The notes beneath the pieces were generated by a model. That model ran no database searches, had not been told where the DNA came from, and was given only the letters and a program-made list of their open reading frames with translations. A stretch of 7,255 nucleotides of DNA from Clostridiales bacterium (GTDB taxonomy: Bacteria > Bacillota > Clostridia > Oscillospirales > Oscillospiraceae), in NCBI GenBank assembly GCA_012728025.1, contig JAAYFX010000256.1:1-7255 (forward strand). Reading direction: 5' to 3'. Below are positions 1-4,953 of the stretch, piece by piece; the first letter of the stretch is position 1, and each line of letters starts with the position of its first letter. Position numbers and translations under genes: made by a program.

Positions 1-366
1 GGTGATGTTGCCAACGTTAAAATTGTAAAGCTTATGCCCTTTGGTGCCTTTGCCGAAGTTATGTCCGGAGTGGACGGGCTTATCCACATCTCCCAGATAT
101 CAAACCGCCGTATAGGCAAGCCTGACGAGGTTTTATCTGTTGGCGATGTAACAGATGTTAAGATAACCGATATTGATACCGAGAAGCAGAAAATATCCCT
201 TAGCATACGTGCCCTTGCAGAGCCTGCTCCGAAAGCGGAAACAGATACCAGAGATATAATGGAAGCTGCCCCAAAGTCTGAGGATGATGCCCTTGTTTAT
301 GAGGTTTCCGAAGCAGGGGAGGCCACCGGAATAGCTCCCGACTCTGACCCCAACAAAGTTGACTAA
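1..366 (+). CDS. C-terminal S1 RNA-binding domain, probably ribosomal protein S1 (rpsA or ispH-rpsA fusion), 5' partial
   Basis: The open frame enters from the left edge and encodes 121 residues up to TAA at 364-366. Residues 1 to about 72 form one complete S1 (OB-fold) RNA-binding domain, with the family signatures PFGAFAEV, GVDGLIHISQIS, a GD..DVKI strand and the closing SLSIRAL. After it comes a tail of about 49 residues rich in Glu and Asp, as often seen at the end of ribosomal protein S1. S1 binds mRNA and helps place it on the small ribosomal subunit. In many Clostridia the S1 gene is fused to ispH; the missing 5' part prevents a test here, though ispD and ispF lie nearby. PNPase also ends in an S1 domain, but SLSIRAL and the long acidic tail fit S1 better. 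The domain is certain; the protein name is inferred. Confidence 0.8.
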   Translation, partial: GDVANVKIVKLMPFGAFAEVMSGVDGLIHISQISNRRIGKPDEVLSVGDVTDVKITDIDTEKQKISLSIRALAEPAPKAETDTRDIMEAAPKSEDDALVYEVSEAGEATGIAPDSDPNKVD

Positions 367-385
367 GAAATTTTTAACATAATAC

Positions 386-436
386 AAAGAGCAATCCGCT
401 CGAGCTGCCTTAAGCTTCGGGCGGATTGCTCTTTTT
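386..436 (+). terminator. Rho-independent terminator after the S1-domain gene
   Basis: The arms AAGAGCAATCCGC (387-399) and GCGGATTGCTCTT (421-433) are perfectly complementary over 13 bp, and further pairing between CGAGCT and AGCTTCG is possible in the loop. The right arm runs into a T tract at 432-436. It begins about 20 bases after the stop codon at 364-366. The A-rich left flank (386-388) and T-rich right flank give it a partly bidirectional look, but no gene on the minus strand needs it. Confidence 0.92.
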
Positions 437-490
437 AGCTCTTGTTTTATGTACACATTATGAATGTTTTGCAAAATAATAATATTCTAC

Positions 491-519
491 TTGATTTTTA
501 TCTCAAAGTATTATATATT
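491..519 (+). promoter_or_regulatory. Candidate upstream sigma-A promoter for carD
   Basis: TTGATT at 491-496 and TATATT at 514-519 are separated by 17 bases, matching the -35/-10 pattern at 4 of 6 and 5 of 6 positions. It lies in the AT-rich spacer after the S1 terminator, and its predicted start near 526 would give a leader of about 93 bases to the TTG start of carD. The spacer is very AT-rich, so a chance match is possible. Confidence 0.4.
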
Positions 520-540
520 ACAGTTTTTTGAATAAGTTCC

Positions 541-569
541 TTGCTAAATTTTTTTATTTCGTGTATAAT
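541..569 (+). promoter_or_regulatory. Candidate main sigma-A promoter for carD
   Basis: TTGCTA at 541-546, a 17-base spacer and a perfect TATAAT at 564-569 make a good housekeeping promoter. The predicted transcription start is near 576. That leaves about 43 bases of leader before the TTG at 619, and almost none before the alternative GTG at 580. The region upstream is rich in A and T tracts. Confidence 0.65.
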
Positions 570-603
570 GATTATATGAGTGTTTAATTATGATAAAAAA
601 GAT

Positions 604-611
604 GGGAGGGG
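604..611 (+). promoter_or_regulatory. Ribosome binding site that decides the carD start
   Basis: GGGAGGGG is a near-ideal Shine-Dalgarno sequence 7 bases before the TTG at 619. Nothing comparable precedes the in-frame GTG at 580, and this site lies inside the frame that GTG would open. This supports the shorter protein. Confidence 0.75.
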
Positions 612-618
612 ATTTAAA

Positions 619-1095
619 TTGTTCAGCGTGGGAGACCGTATTGCGCATCCTATGCACGGCGCTGGTATAATTGACAGCATAGTAACACGCATGGTCGACG
701 GCTCTGAAAGAGAATATTATTCGCTTAAGCTTCCGGCCGGTGATATGCAGGTTATGATTCCTGTCGATGCCACCGAAAGTATCGGTGTGAGACCCATTGT
801 CTGCCCCGAGGAGGCGGAAAAAATCATAAGCGCTTTTTCAGACATAGAGATTAACATGACTCAAAACTGGAACAAGCGCTACCGTGAAAATATGATTAAA
901 ATCAAAAGCGGGGATTTGATGGAGGTTGCCGCCGTTATAAAAGGACTCATGATTCGTGAAAATGACAGGGGACTTTCCACAGGGGAAAGGAAAATGCTTC
1001 ACTCTGCAAAGCAGATACTCATCTCTGAAATTGTTCTTTCTGAAAGCACGAGCTATGAGGATGTTGAAAAGCGCATTAGTACAGCAATATCTTAA
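619..1095 (+). CDS. carD: CarD/CdnL family transcriptional regulator
   Basis: Encodes 158 residues from TTG, close to the usual CarD/CdnL length of about 160. Residues 1-75 form the CarD_CdnL_TRCF RNA-polymerase interaction domain (FSVGDRIAHPMHGAG at the start, then YYSLKLP and MIPVD). Residues 76-158 form the helical C-terminal DNA-contacting domain, with NWNKRYREN around Trp84 and LSTGERKMLHSAKQIL at 119-134. In studied members the protein binds the RNA polymerase beta subunit and uses the conserved Trp to stabilise the open promoter complex. The TTG start is chosen because the strong site at 604-611 precedes it and homologues begin at M-F-x-V-G-D. A GTG at 580 in the same frame would add 13 residues but would lie almost at the predicted transcription start. 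The gene sits alone between a terminator and a terminator-like hairpin, so it may be largely monocistronic. Confidence 0.93.
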   Translation: MFSVGDRIAHPMHGAGIIDSIVTRMVDGSEREYYSLKLPAGDMQVMIPVDATESIGVRPIVCPEEAEKIISAFSDIEINMTQNWNKRYRENMIKIKSGDLMEVAAVIKGLMIRENDRGLSTGERKMLHSAKQILISEIVLSESTSYEDVEKRISTAIS

Positions 1096-1109
1096 ATTCT
1101 CACATAAAG

Positions 1110-1151
1110 ACGGGCGGCGGCAGTCTATTGTTTTGCCGACACGCCCGTTTT
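1110..1151 (+). terminator. Terminator-like hairpin between carD and ispD
   Basis: ACGGGCG (1110-1116) pairs with CGCCCGT (1142-1148), and CGGCA (1118-1122) pairs with TGCCG (1134-1138) further in, separated by a small 1-by-3 internal loop. A short T run (1148-1151) follows. It starts 15 bases after the carD stop. The stem is GC-rich but the T tract is only four long, so it may act as a partial terminator with read-through into ispD, for which I find no clear separate promoter. Confidence 0.6.
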
Positions 1152-1178
1152 CGTGCGCAGAACTATTCGGAGGTAAAT

Positions 1179-1925
1179 ATGTCCGTACGAAACTTTATTA
1201 CGCCGCAGAAGAAAAAACCTTTTTGCTCCGCCGTAATTCTTGCTGCCGGCTCTGGCAGCCGCTTCGGCGGGGATAAAATATTTGCACCACTTCAGGGGGT
1301 TCCCGTTCTGGCATACAGCCTTTCAACCTTTGAGGCTTGCCCCCTTATAAGTGAAATTATAGTCGTCACCGCTGAAACAAAAATAATACAGGTTTCCGAG
1401 CTTTGTGATAAATACAACATCACAAAAGCAATGAAGGTTTTATGCGGCGGCGAAACAAGGCTTGAATCTGCTTTAAGCGGCGTTTCGGAAACAGACCCAA
1501 AAACAAAGCTTATAGCTATACATGACGGGGCAAGGCCCCTTGTTACAAGGAAAATAATAACCGAGGCAATCCGAAAGGCGGAGCTGAACATGGCGGCTGT
1601 GCCTGCTGTGCCCGCAAGAGATACAGTTAAGCTTGCCTCAGGTTTTCAGGTTACACAAACACCCGAGCGTGATGCGGTGTTTAATATACAGACTCCTCAG
1701 GTTTTTGTTCCGGAGCTTATAAAAGGCGCCCTTACAAACGCCTTGCAAAAGGAGCTTACCATATACGACGATGCTCAGGCTCTTGAAATTTTGGGTGTTC
1801 CCATTTTTCTATCTTCCGGCAGCGAGGAAAACATAAAAATAACCACTCCGCTGGACCTTATGCTTGCGGAAACCATACTTAACCATCGCCGTGAGCGCCT
1901 TGTTTCGGCTGGGAAAGACAGGTGA
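1179..1925 (+). CDS. ispD: 2-C-methyl-D-erythritol 4-phosphate cytidylyltransferase
   Basis: Encodes 248 residues; family members are usually 225-250. IspD couples CTP with 2-C-methyl-D-erythritol 4-phosphate to give CDP-ME and pyrophosphate in the cytosolic MEP pathway. The nucleotide-binding loop AVILAAGSGSRFGGDK spans residues 18-33, with Arg28 and Lys33 in the catalytic positions. Other family signatures are GGxxR at 90-94, HDGARP at 115-120, VPARDTVK at 144-151, QTPQVF at 171-176, YDDA at 196-199 and NIKITTPLDL at 218-227. The start is the ATG preceded by GGAGGT (1169-1174); an earlier in-frame opening near 1128 has no such site and would run through the upstream hairpin. The N-terminal 14 residues (basic, up to KKKPF) are a small extension before the fold. 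The stop codon lies within the ribosome binding region of ispF, so the two are probably translated together. Confidence 0.96.
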   Translation: MSVRNFITPQKKKPFCSAVILAAGSGSRFGGDKIFAPLQGVPVLAYSLSTFEACPLISEIIVVTAETKIIQVSELCDKYNITKAMKVLCGGETRLESALSGVSETDPKTKLIAIHDGARPLVTRKIITEAIRKAELNMAAVPAVPARDTVKLASGFQVTQTPERDAVFNIQTPQVFVPELIKGALTNALQKELTIYDDAQALEILGVPIFLSSGSEENIKITTPLDLMLAETILNHRRERLVSAGKDR

Positions 1926-1929
1926 GGCT

Positions 1930-2400
1930 ATGCGTATAGGTCATGGCTATGACGTTCACAGGCTAGTGGAAGGCAGGCGTCTTATCTTAGGCGGAGTTCA
2001 TATCCCTTTTGAAAAGGGTCTTTATGGCCATTCCGATGCGGATGTTTTATCCCATGCTATTATGGATGCCCTTCTGGGTGCCGGCGGCTTTGGGGATATA
2101 GGCCAAATGTTTCCCGACACCGACAAAAAATATAAAGATGCAGATAGCCTTGAGCTTTTATGCCTTGTGGGAAAAAGGCTTTCCCAAGCGGGATATTCTG
2201 TTTCAAATATCGATGCTACCATAGTTGCCCAGTCACCCAAACTTTTGCCTTATATGCCAAAAATGCGAGAGAATATTGCTTTTGCTCTGGGTTTGGCTTT
2301 GGCTGACATTAATATAAAAGCCACAACGGAAGAGCATCTGGGCTTTACAGGTGCAGGTCAGGGCATTGCCGCTCACTGTGTGGCTCTAATAAATAACTGA
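1930..2400 (+). CDS. ispF: 2-C-methyl-D-erythritol 2,4-cyclodiphosphate synthase
   Basis: Encodes 156 residues, the normal length for IspF, which cyclises CDP-ME 2-phosphate to MEcPP and releases CMP. The zinc ligands are present: Asp8 and His10 in GYDVH, and His42 in GHSDADVLSH. GDIGQMFPDTD (55-65) and ATTEEHLGFTG (131-141) complete the active site, with Thr132, Thr133 and Glu135. The start is the ATG at 1930, preceded by AGGTGAGG (1920-1927) overlapping the ispD stop; a longer in-frame reading would extend back into ispD and is not needed. Only 4 bases separate it from ispD. One oddity is that the usual GRxEGI after the active-site loop reads GAGQGI (141-146), so Arg142 and Glu144 of the E. 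coli numbering are Ala and Gln. Confidence 0.97.
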   Translation: MRIGHGYDVHRLVEGRRLILGGVHIPFEKGLYGHSDADVLSHAIMDALLGAGGFGDIGQMFPDTDKKYKDADSLELLCLVGKRLSQAGYSVSNIDATIVAQSPKLLPYMPKMRENIAFALGLALADINIKATTEEHLGFTGAGQGIAAHCVALINN

Positions 2401-2410
2401 ACAAGCGCTT

Positions 2411-2487
2411 ATATTTCAGCATAAGATATTCCAGACCCCCTTGGGTCCCAACTTAGCTTTGGAAGGAAGATAGTTATGCTGAAATAT
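2411..2487 (+). promoter_or_regulatory. Structured RNA element enclosing the DUF3343 start site
   Basis: ATATTTCAGCATAA (2411-2424) and TTATGCTGAAATAT (2474-2487) are a perfect 14-bp inverted repeat. The right arm contains the ATG at 2476 and the first codons of the next gene. Further in, TTCC (2429-2432) can pair with GGAA (2465-2468) in the ribosome binding site. Two small hairpins then sit side by side: GACCC/GGGTC (2434-2447) and CCAA/TTGG (2448-2462). The transcript could therefore fold into an extended stem or three-way junction hiding both the Shine-Dalgarno sequence and the start codon. I do not recognise it as a known riboswitch class; a regulatory role is inferred from the pairing alone. 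Confidence 0.6.
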
Positions 2488-2730
2488 CTGCTCATGTGCA
2501 GGTCCCTTACCTATGCGCAAAGAGCCTCAAGAGCGCTTGAGCATGCGGGAATAACCGCAGTTATCACCAAGGCGCCAAAAAGCGCAAGCGGTGTAGGCTG
2601 CGGTTATTGCGTGAAAATTTCTGAAAGCAAGCTTTCTTTGGCTCTTAATGTCCTGCGTCAGGAGGGGCTTGGCCCCACAAGGATTTTTGTTATGGCCCAT
2701 GACGGCTCAGTCAGTGAGGTAAACTCATGA
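2476..2730 (+). CDS. DUF3343 family protein, putative Se/S carrier-like
   Basis: An 84-residue protein matching the DUF3343 pattern: a short beta strand (LKYLLMC), a helix (YAQRASRALEHAGI), a strand with basic residues, a small-residue/Cys stretch (SASGVGCGYCVKI, 36-48), then a second helix (KLSLALNVLRQEGLG). Family members have been described as putative sulfur or selenium carriers. Here Cys42 and Cys45 form a CGYC motif, and Cys8 is a third cysteine. The ATG is preceded by AAGGAA (2463-2468) at 7 bases, but both lie in a predicted stem. The stop codon overlaps the start of the desulfurase gene as ATGA, so translation is probably coupled. The pairing suggests it accepts or presents persulfide (or selenide) made by its neighbour; that role is inferred. 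It is soluble, with no signal or membrane segment. Confidence 0.82.
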   Translation: MLKYLLMCRSLTYAQRASRALEHAGITAVITKAPKSASGVGCGYCVKISESKLSLALNVLRQEGLGPTRIFVMAHDGSVSEVNS

Positions 2731-3848
2731 TATATCTTGACTGCGCCGCAACCTCCATGCACAAGCCCCGCACAGTTCAAAAAGCCATAAACAGGGCCAT
2801 GGCCACCATGGCAAGCCCCGGCAGAGGTTGCCATCGTCCGGCAATGCTTGCGGCGGATTGTGTTTTAGATACCAGAATTTTGCTTGCCGATTATTTTAAC
2901 GTCGGCGAGCCTGAAAATGTTATATTTACTTCAAGCGCAACCCACGCTTTGAATATTGCTATAAATTCTCTTGTAAATTCCGGTGATAATGTAGTTATAT
3001 CAGGATACGAGCATAATTCCGTCACACGCCCCCTTCGTGGGCTGAACGCCTCTTTGTCTGTGGCCTCCTCTCCTTTATTTTCTCCTCTGGAGGCGGTTTC
3101 GGCCTTTGAGCAGCAGTTGGACAAAGCCGACTGTGCCGTTTGCACCTATGTTTCCAATGTTTTTGGCTATATCCTGCCTATAAAGGAAATTTCCGCCCTA
3201 TGTAAAAAACGGGGGGTTCCTCTTATAATAGATGCTTCTCAGGCGGCCGGCGTTCTGTCTATCGACCTTTTGGGGCTTGATGCGGCATTTGTCGCCATGC
3301 CCGGACACAAGGGTCTGCTTGGCCCTCAGGGAACAGGTGTTTTGCTGTGCAATTCTGAGACAAGACCTGTTTTATTCGGCGGCACAGGCAGCAACAGCGC
3401 CTCTGACAGTATGCCGGATTTTTTGCCCGAGAGACTTGAGGCAGGAACCCATAATGTCTCCGGTATAGCGGGGCTTTATGAGGGTGTAAAATTTATCATA
3501 TCCCGCTCTGAAAAGACCCTTCTTGACCATGAGCGTAAGCTGCGGGAGCTTTTTACCCAGCTGGTTTCCCCAATACCGGAGCTGGAGATTTTCATATCCG
3601 ACGACCCTGAAATGCAAACCGGCGTTCTTTCTTTGCGCTCTGATAGGCTTTCATCAGACGAGCTTGCCGAAAGGCTTGGCTCTGCCGGAATTTGTATACG
3701 CTCGGGGTTGCACTGCTCGCCAAGCGCCCACGAAACAGCGGGCACTTTAGAAAGCGGAACCGCACGTTTTAGCTTTTCGCCCTTCAACACAGCTGCCGAA
3801 GTGCGCTGTGCTGCCAATGCCATGATTAAAATATTTAATAATATGTAA
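2727..3848 (+). CDS. PLP-dependent cysteine desulfurase family protein (TIGR01977-like)
   Basis: Encodes 373 residues of a fold-type I, class V aminotransferase-like enzyme. It starts with YLDCAATS, followed by SPGRGCHRPAM (30-40) instead of the NP.S.H of IscS. His96 in YEHNSV stacks on PLP, Asp169 in IIDASQAAG contacts the ring nitrogen, and Lys195 in GHKGLLGPQGTG is the Schiff-base lysine. Cys330 in RSGLHCSPSAH is the probable persulfide cysteine, and the C-terminus has GTARFSFSPFNT. The GHKGLLGPQGTG and RSGLHC motifs are typical of the EF2568-like subgroup (TIGR01977) rather than IscS, SufS or NifS. Expected chemistry is cysteine to alanine plus enzyme-bound persulfide; selenocysteine lyase activity is an alternative. 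GAGGT (2716-2720) is the ribosome binding site, inside the DUF3343 gene that it overlaps by 4 bases. No iscU, sufU or tRNA thiolase lies beside it, which argues against a plain Fe-S role. Confidence 0.9.
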   Translation: MIYLDCAATSMHKPRTVQKAINRAMATMASPGRGCHRPAMLAADCVLDTRILLADYFNVGEPENVIFTSSATHALNIAINSLVNSGDNVVISGYEHNSVTRPLRGLNASLSVASSPLFSPLEAVSAFEQQLDKADCAVCTYVSNVFGYILPIKEISALCKKRGVPLIIDASQAAGVLSIDLLGLDAAFVAMPGHKGLLGPQGTGVLLCNSETRPVLFGGTGSNSASDSMPDFLPERLEAGTHNVSGIAGLYEGVKFIISRSEKTLLDHERKLRELFTQLVSPIPELEIFISDDPEMQTGVLSLRSDRLSSDELAERLGSAGICIRSGLHCSPSAHETAGTLESGTARFSFSPFNTAAEVRCAANAMIKIFNNM

Positions 3849-3865
3849 AATAGCTTATTAAGCAT

Positions 3866-3894
3866 TTGCCATTTCGGCAGATATAATATATAAT
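3866..3894 (+). promoter_or_regulatory. Candidate sigma-A promoter for cdaA-cdaR
   Basis: TTGCCA (3866-3871) and TATAAT (3889-3894) are spaced by 17 bases. A second TATAAT at 3882-3887 lacks a good -35 at the right distance. It lies 17 bases after the desulfurase stop, and the predicted start near 3901 would give cdaA an untranslated leader of about 185 bases. No convincing terminator separates it from the upstream gene. Confidence 0.65.
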
Positions 3895-3900
3895 TTATAA

Positions 3901-4086
3901 GATGAAGATAAATTTAGATTTACCCATAATCATCAGGGCATATTACCGGAATCTTTATTCCCGCAAAAATCAAGCGGTTTCCGGATACCATAAGCAACTA
4001 TTCTTCGCATAAAATAGCCGGCGCTTTTATATACACGCTTTTTGTCGCCGGCTTACATTTTACTTTTTACAGGCAGAGGTTTTCCT
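3901..4086 (+). other. Probable 5' leader of cdaA with two hairpins and a possible short ORF
   Basis: This stretch between the predicted transcription start and the cdaA ATG is not explained by a recognised gene. Hairpin A pairs CCGGAA (3946-3951) with TTCCGG (3979-3984), with CCGC (3961-3964) and GCGG (3974-3977) inside. Hairpin B pairs AGCCGGCG (4016-4023) with CGCCGGCT (4046-4053) around a 22-base T-rich loop and is followed by a T-rich but interrupted stretch. A 36-codon ORF runs 3902-4012, ending 3 bases before hairpin B. The ribosome binding site AGAGG (4075-4079) is outside both stems. I do not recognise a known riboswitch. Confidence 0.5.
4016..4053 (+). repeat. Perfect 8-bp GC-rich inverted repeat (hairpin B of the cdaA leader)
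   Basis: AGCCGGCG and CGCCGGCT are fully complementary around a 22-base loop. The sequence after it (TACATTTTACTTTTT) has no uninterrupted T tract against the stem, so it is at best a weak terminator or attenuator. It could also be a stability element for the cdaA message or a DNA operator. Confidence 0.6.
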
Positions 4087-4953
4087 ATGGAACAGTTTAA
4101 GAACGAAATAATGCAGGCAATACAATATCTACTATCCGCAGACATCTCGGATGTTGTAGATATTGCTATTGTCGCATTTCTTATATACAAGCTTATAGGT
4201 CTTATCAGAAAAACAAAAACCAGCAGGGTTGCAAAGGGCATTGTTGTGGTTCTTCTCACCCTTTGGATGTCGGAACTTTTAAAGCTGACCATAGCAAACT
4301 TTATACTGACTAAAACCGTAGAGCTTGGTCTTCTGGCCCTTGTCATACTTTTTCAGCCGGAACTTCGGCGGATGTTGGAAAGGGTTGGCAGCGGCAACAT
4401 AATATCCTTTTTGCGGGGCAATATTCATGCCCAGACTGTGGATGCAGCCATAACCCAAACAGTTATAGCCTGCACGGCAATGTCCAAGGCTAAAACAGGC
4501 GCTCTTATTGTTTTTGAGCGGATAAACAAGCTTGACAATCAGATGAATACCGGCACCATTATAAATGCAGACACAACGGCGGAGCTTATAAAAAACATTT
4601 TCTTCAACAAGGCTCCCTTGCACGACGGCGCTCTTATAATAAGCGAGGGTCGCATTTCTGCCGCAGGCTGTATGCTGCCTATGTCGGAAAACCCGAACCT
4701 AAGCCGTGATTTAGGTATGCGCCACCGTGCAGGCATCGGCATGAGCGAGCATTCTGATGCGGTGGTTGCTATCATCTCTGAGGAAACAGGCTCCATATCC
4801 ATTGCGGTGGACGGTATGCTAAAGCGCCACCTTACACCGGATACCTTTGAAAAAATTCTTAGAAACGAGCTGATAGTGGATGACCGTCTTGATGGCGGAA
4901 AAAAGAAAAAAAACTCCCTGTCTCTGTTTAAGGTGAAGAAAAATGAAAAATGA
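4087..4953 (+). CDS. cdaA: Diadenylate cyclase CdaA
   Basis: Encodes 288 residues, in the usual CdaA (DacA/YbbP) range. The enzyme joins two ATP into cyclic di-AMP, which controls potassium and osmolyte transport and cell-wall homeostasis. The N-terminus has three hydrophobic membrane segments (about 21-40, 48-65 and 68-89), then a linker helix with FQPELRRMLERVG. The cytosolic DisA_N-type cyclase domain follows (about 105-265): TGALIVFER (137-145), the DGA motif at 180-182 in PLHDGALII, the RHR motif at 212-214 in GMRHRAGIG, and ISEETGSISIA (230-240). The C-terminus is lysine-rich. The ATG with AGAGG (4075-4079) 7 bases upstream is preferred over an in-frame TTG at 4042, which lies within the hairpin loop and lacks a ribosome binding site. 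It overlaps cdaR by 11 bases. All catalytic motifs look intact. Confidence 0.97.
   Translation: MEQFKNEIMQAIQYLLSADISDVVDIAIVAFLIYKLIGLIRKTKTSRVAKGIVVVLLTLWMSELLKLTIANFILTKTVELGLLALVILFQPELRRMLERVGSGNIISFLRGNIHAQTVDAAITQTVIACTAMSKAKTGALIVFERINKLDNQMNTGTIINADTTAELIKNIFFNKAPLHDGALIISEGRISAAGCMLPMSENPNLSRDLGMRHRAGIGMSEHSDAVVAIISEETGSISIAVDGMLKRHLTPDTFEKILRNELIVDDRLDGGKKKKNSLSLFKVKKNEK

Noticed and set aside
1..366. Left-edge gene as PNPase, which also ends in an S1 domain
   Set aside because: The closing SLSIRAL and long acidic tail fit ribosomal protein S1 better, although the missing 5' part means PNPase-like proteins are not fully excluded.
133..474. Minus-strand open frame across the end of the S1 gene and its terminator
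   Set aside because: It is antisense to a clear S1 domain, crosses a strong terminator and matches no family; the other minus-strand frames in the window are likewise shadows of real + strand genes.
467..476. TTTTGCAAAA palindrome in the carD upstream spacer
   Set aside because: Short self-complementary AT-rich words are common in such spacers; it lies upstream of both promoters and shows no repeat nearby, so an operator cannot be supported.
580..618. N-terminal extension of carD from a GTG at 580
   Set aside because: It has no ribosome binding site, lies about 4 bases from the predicted transcription start, and CarD homologues begin at the TTG-encoded MFSVGD.
2728..2730. TGA at the end of the DUF3343 gene read as selenocysteine
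   Set aside because: The frame beyond overlaps the desulfurase start as a normal ATGA junction, the protein already has full family length, and no bacterial SECIS-like hairpin directly follows.
2790..2820. Repeated CCATGG words early in the desulfurase gene
   Set aside because: They fall in coding sequence for an Ala/Met-rich helix and have no repeat structure beyond codon use.
3853..3879. GCTTATTAAGC palindrome and TGCC/GGCA mini-hairpin after the desulfurase gene, as a terminator
   Set aside because: The first has no usable loop, the second is 4 bp, and neither has a T tract; they overlap the cdaA promoter elements instead.
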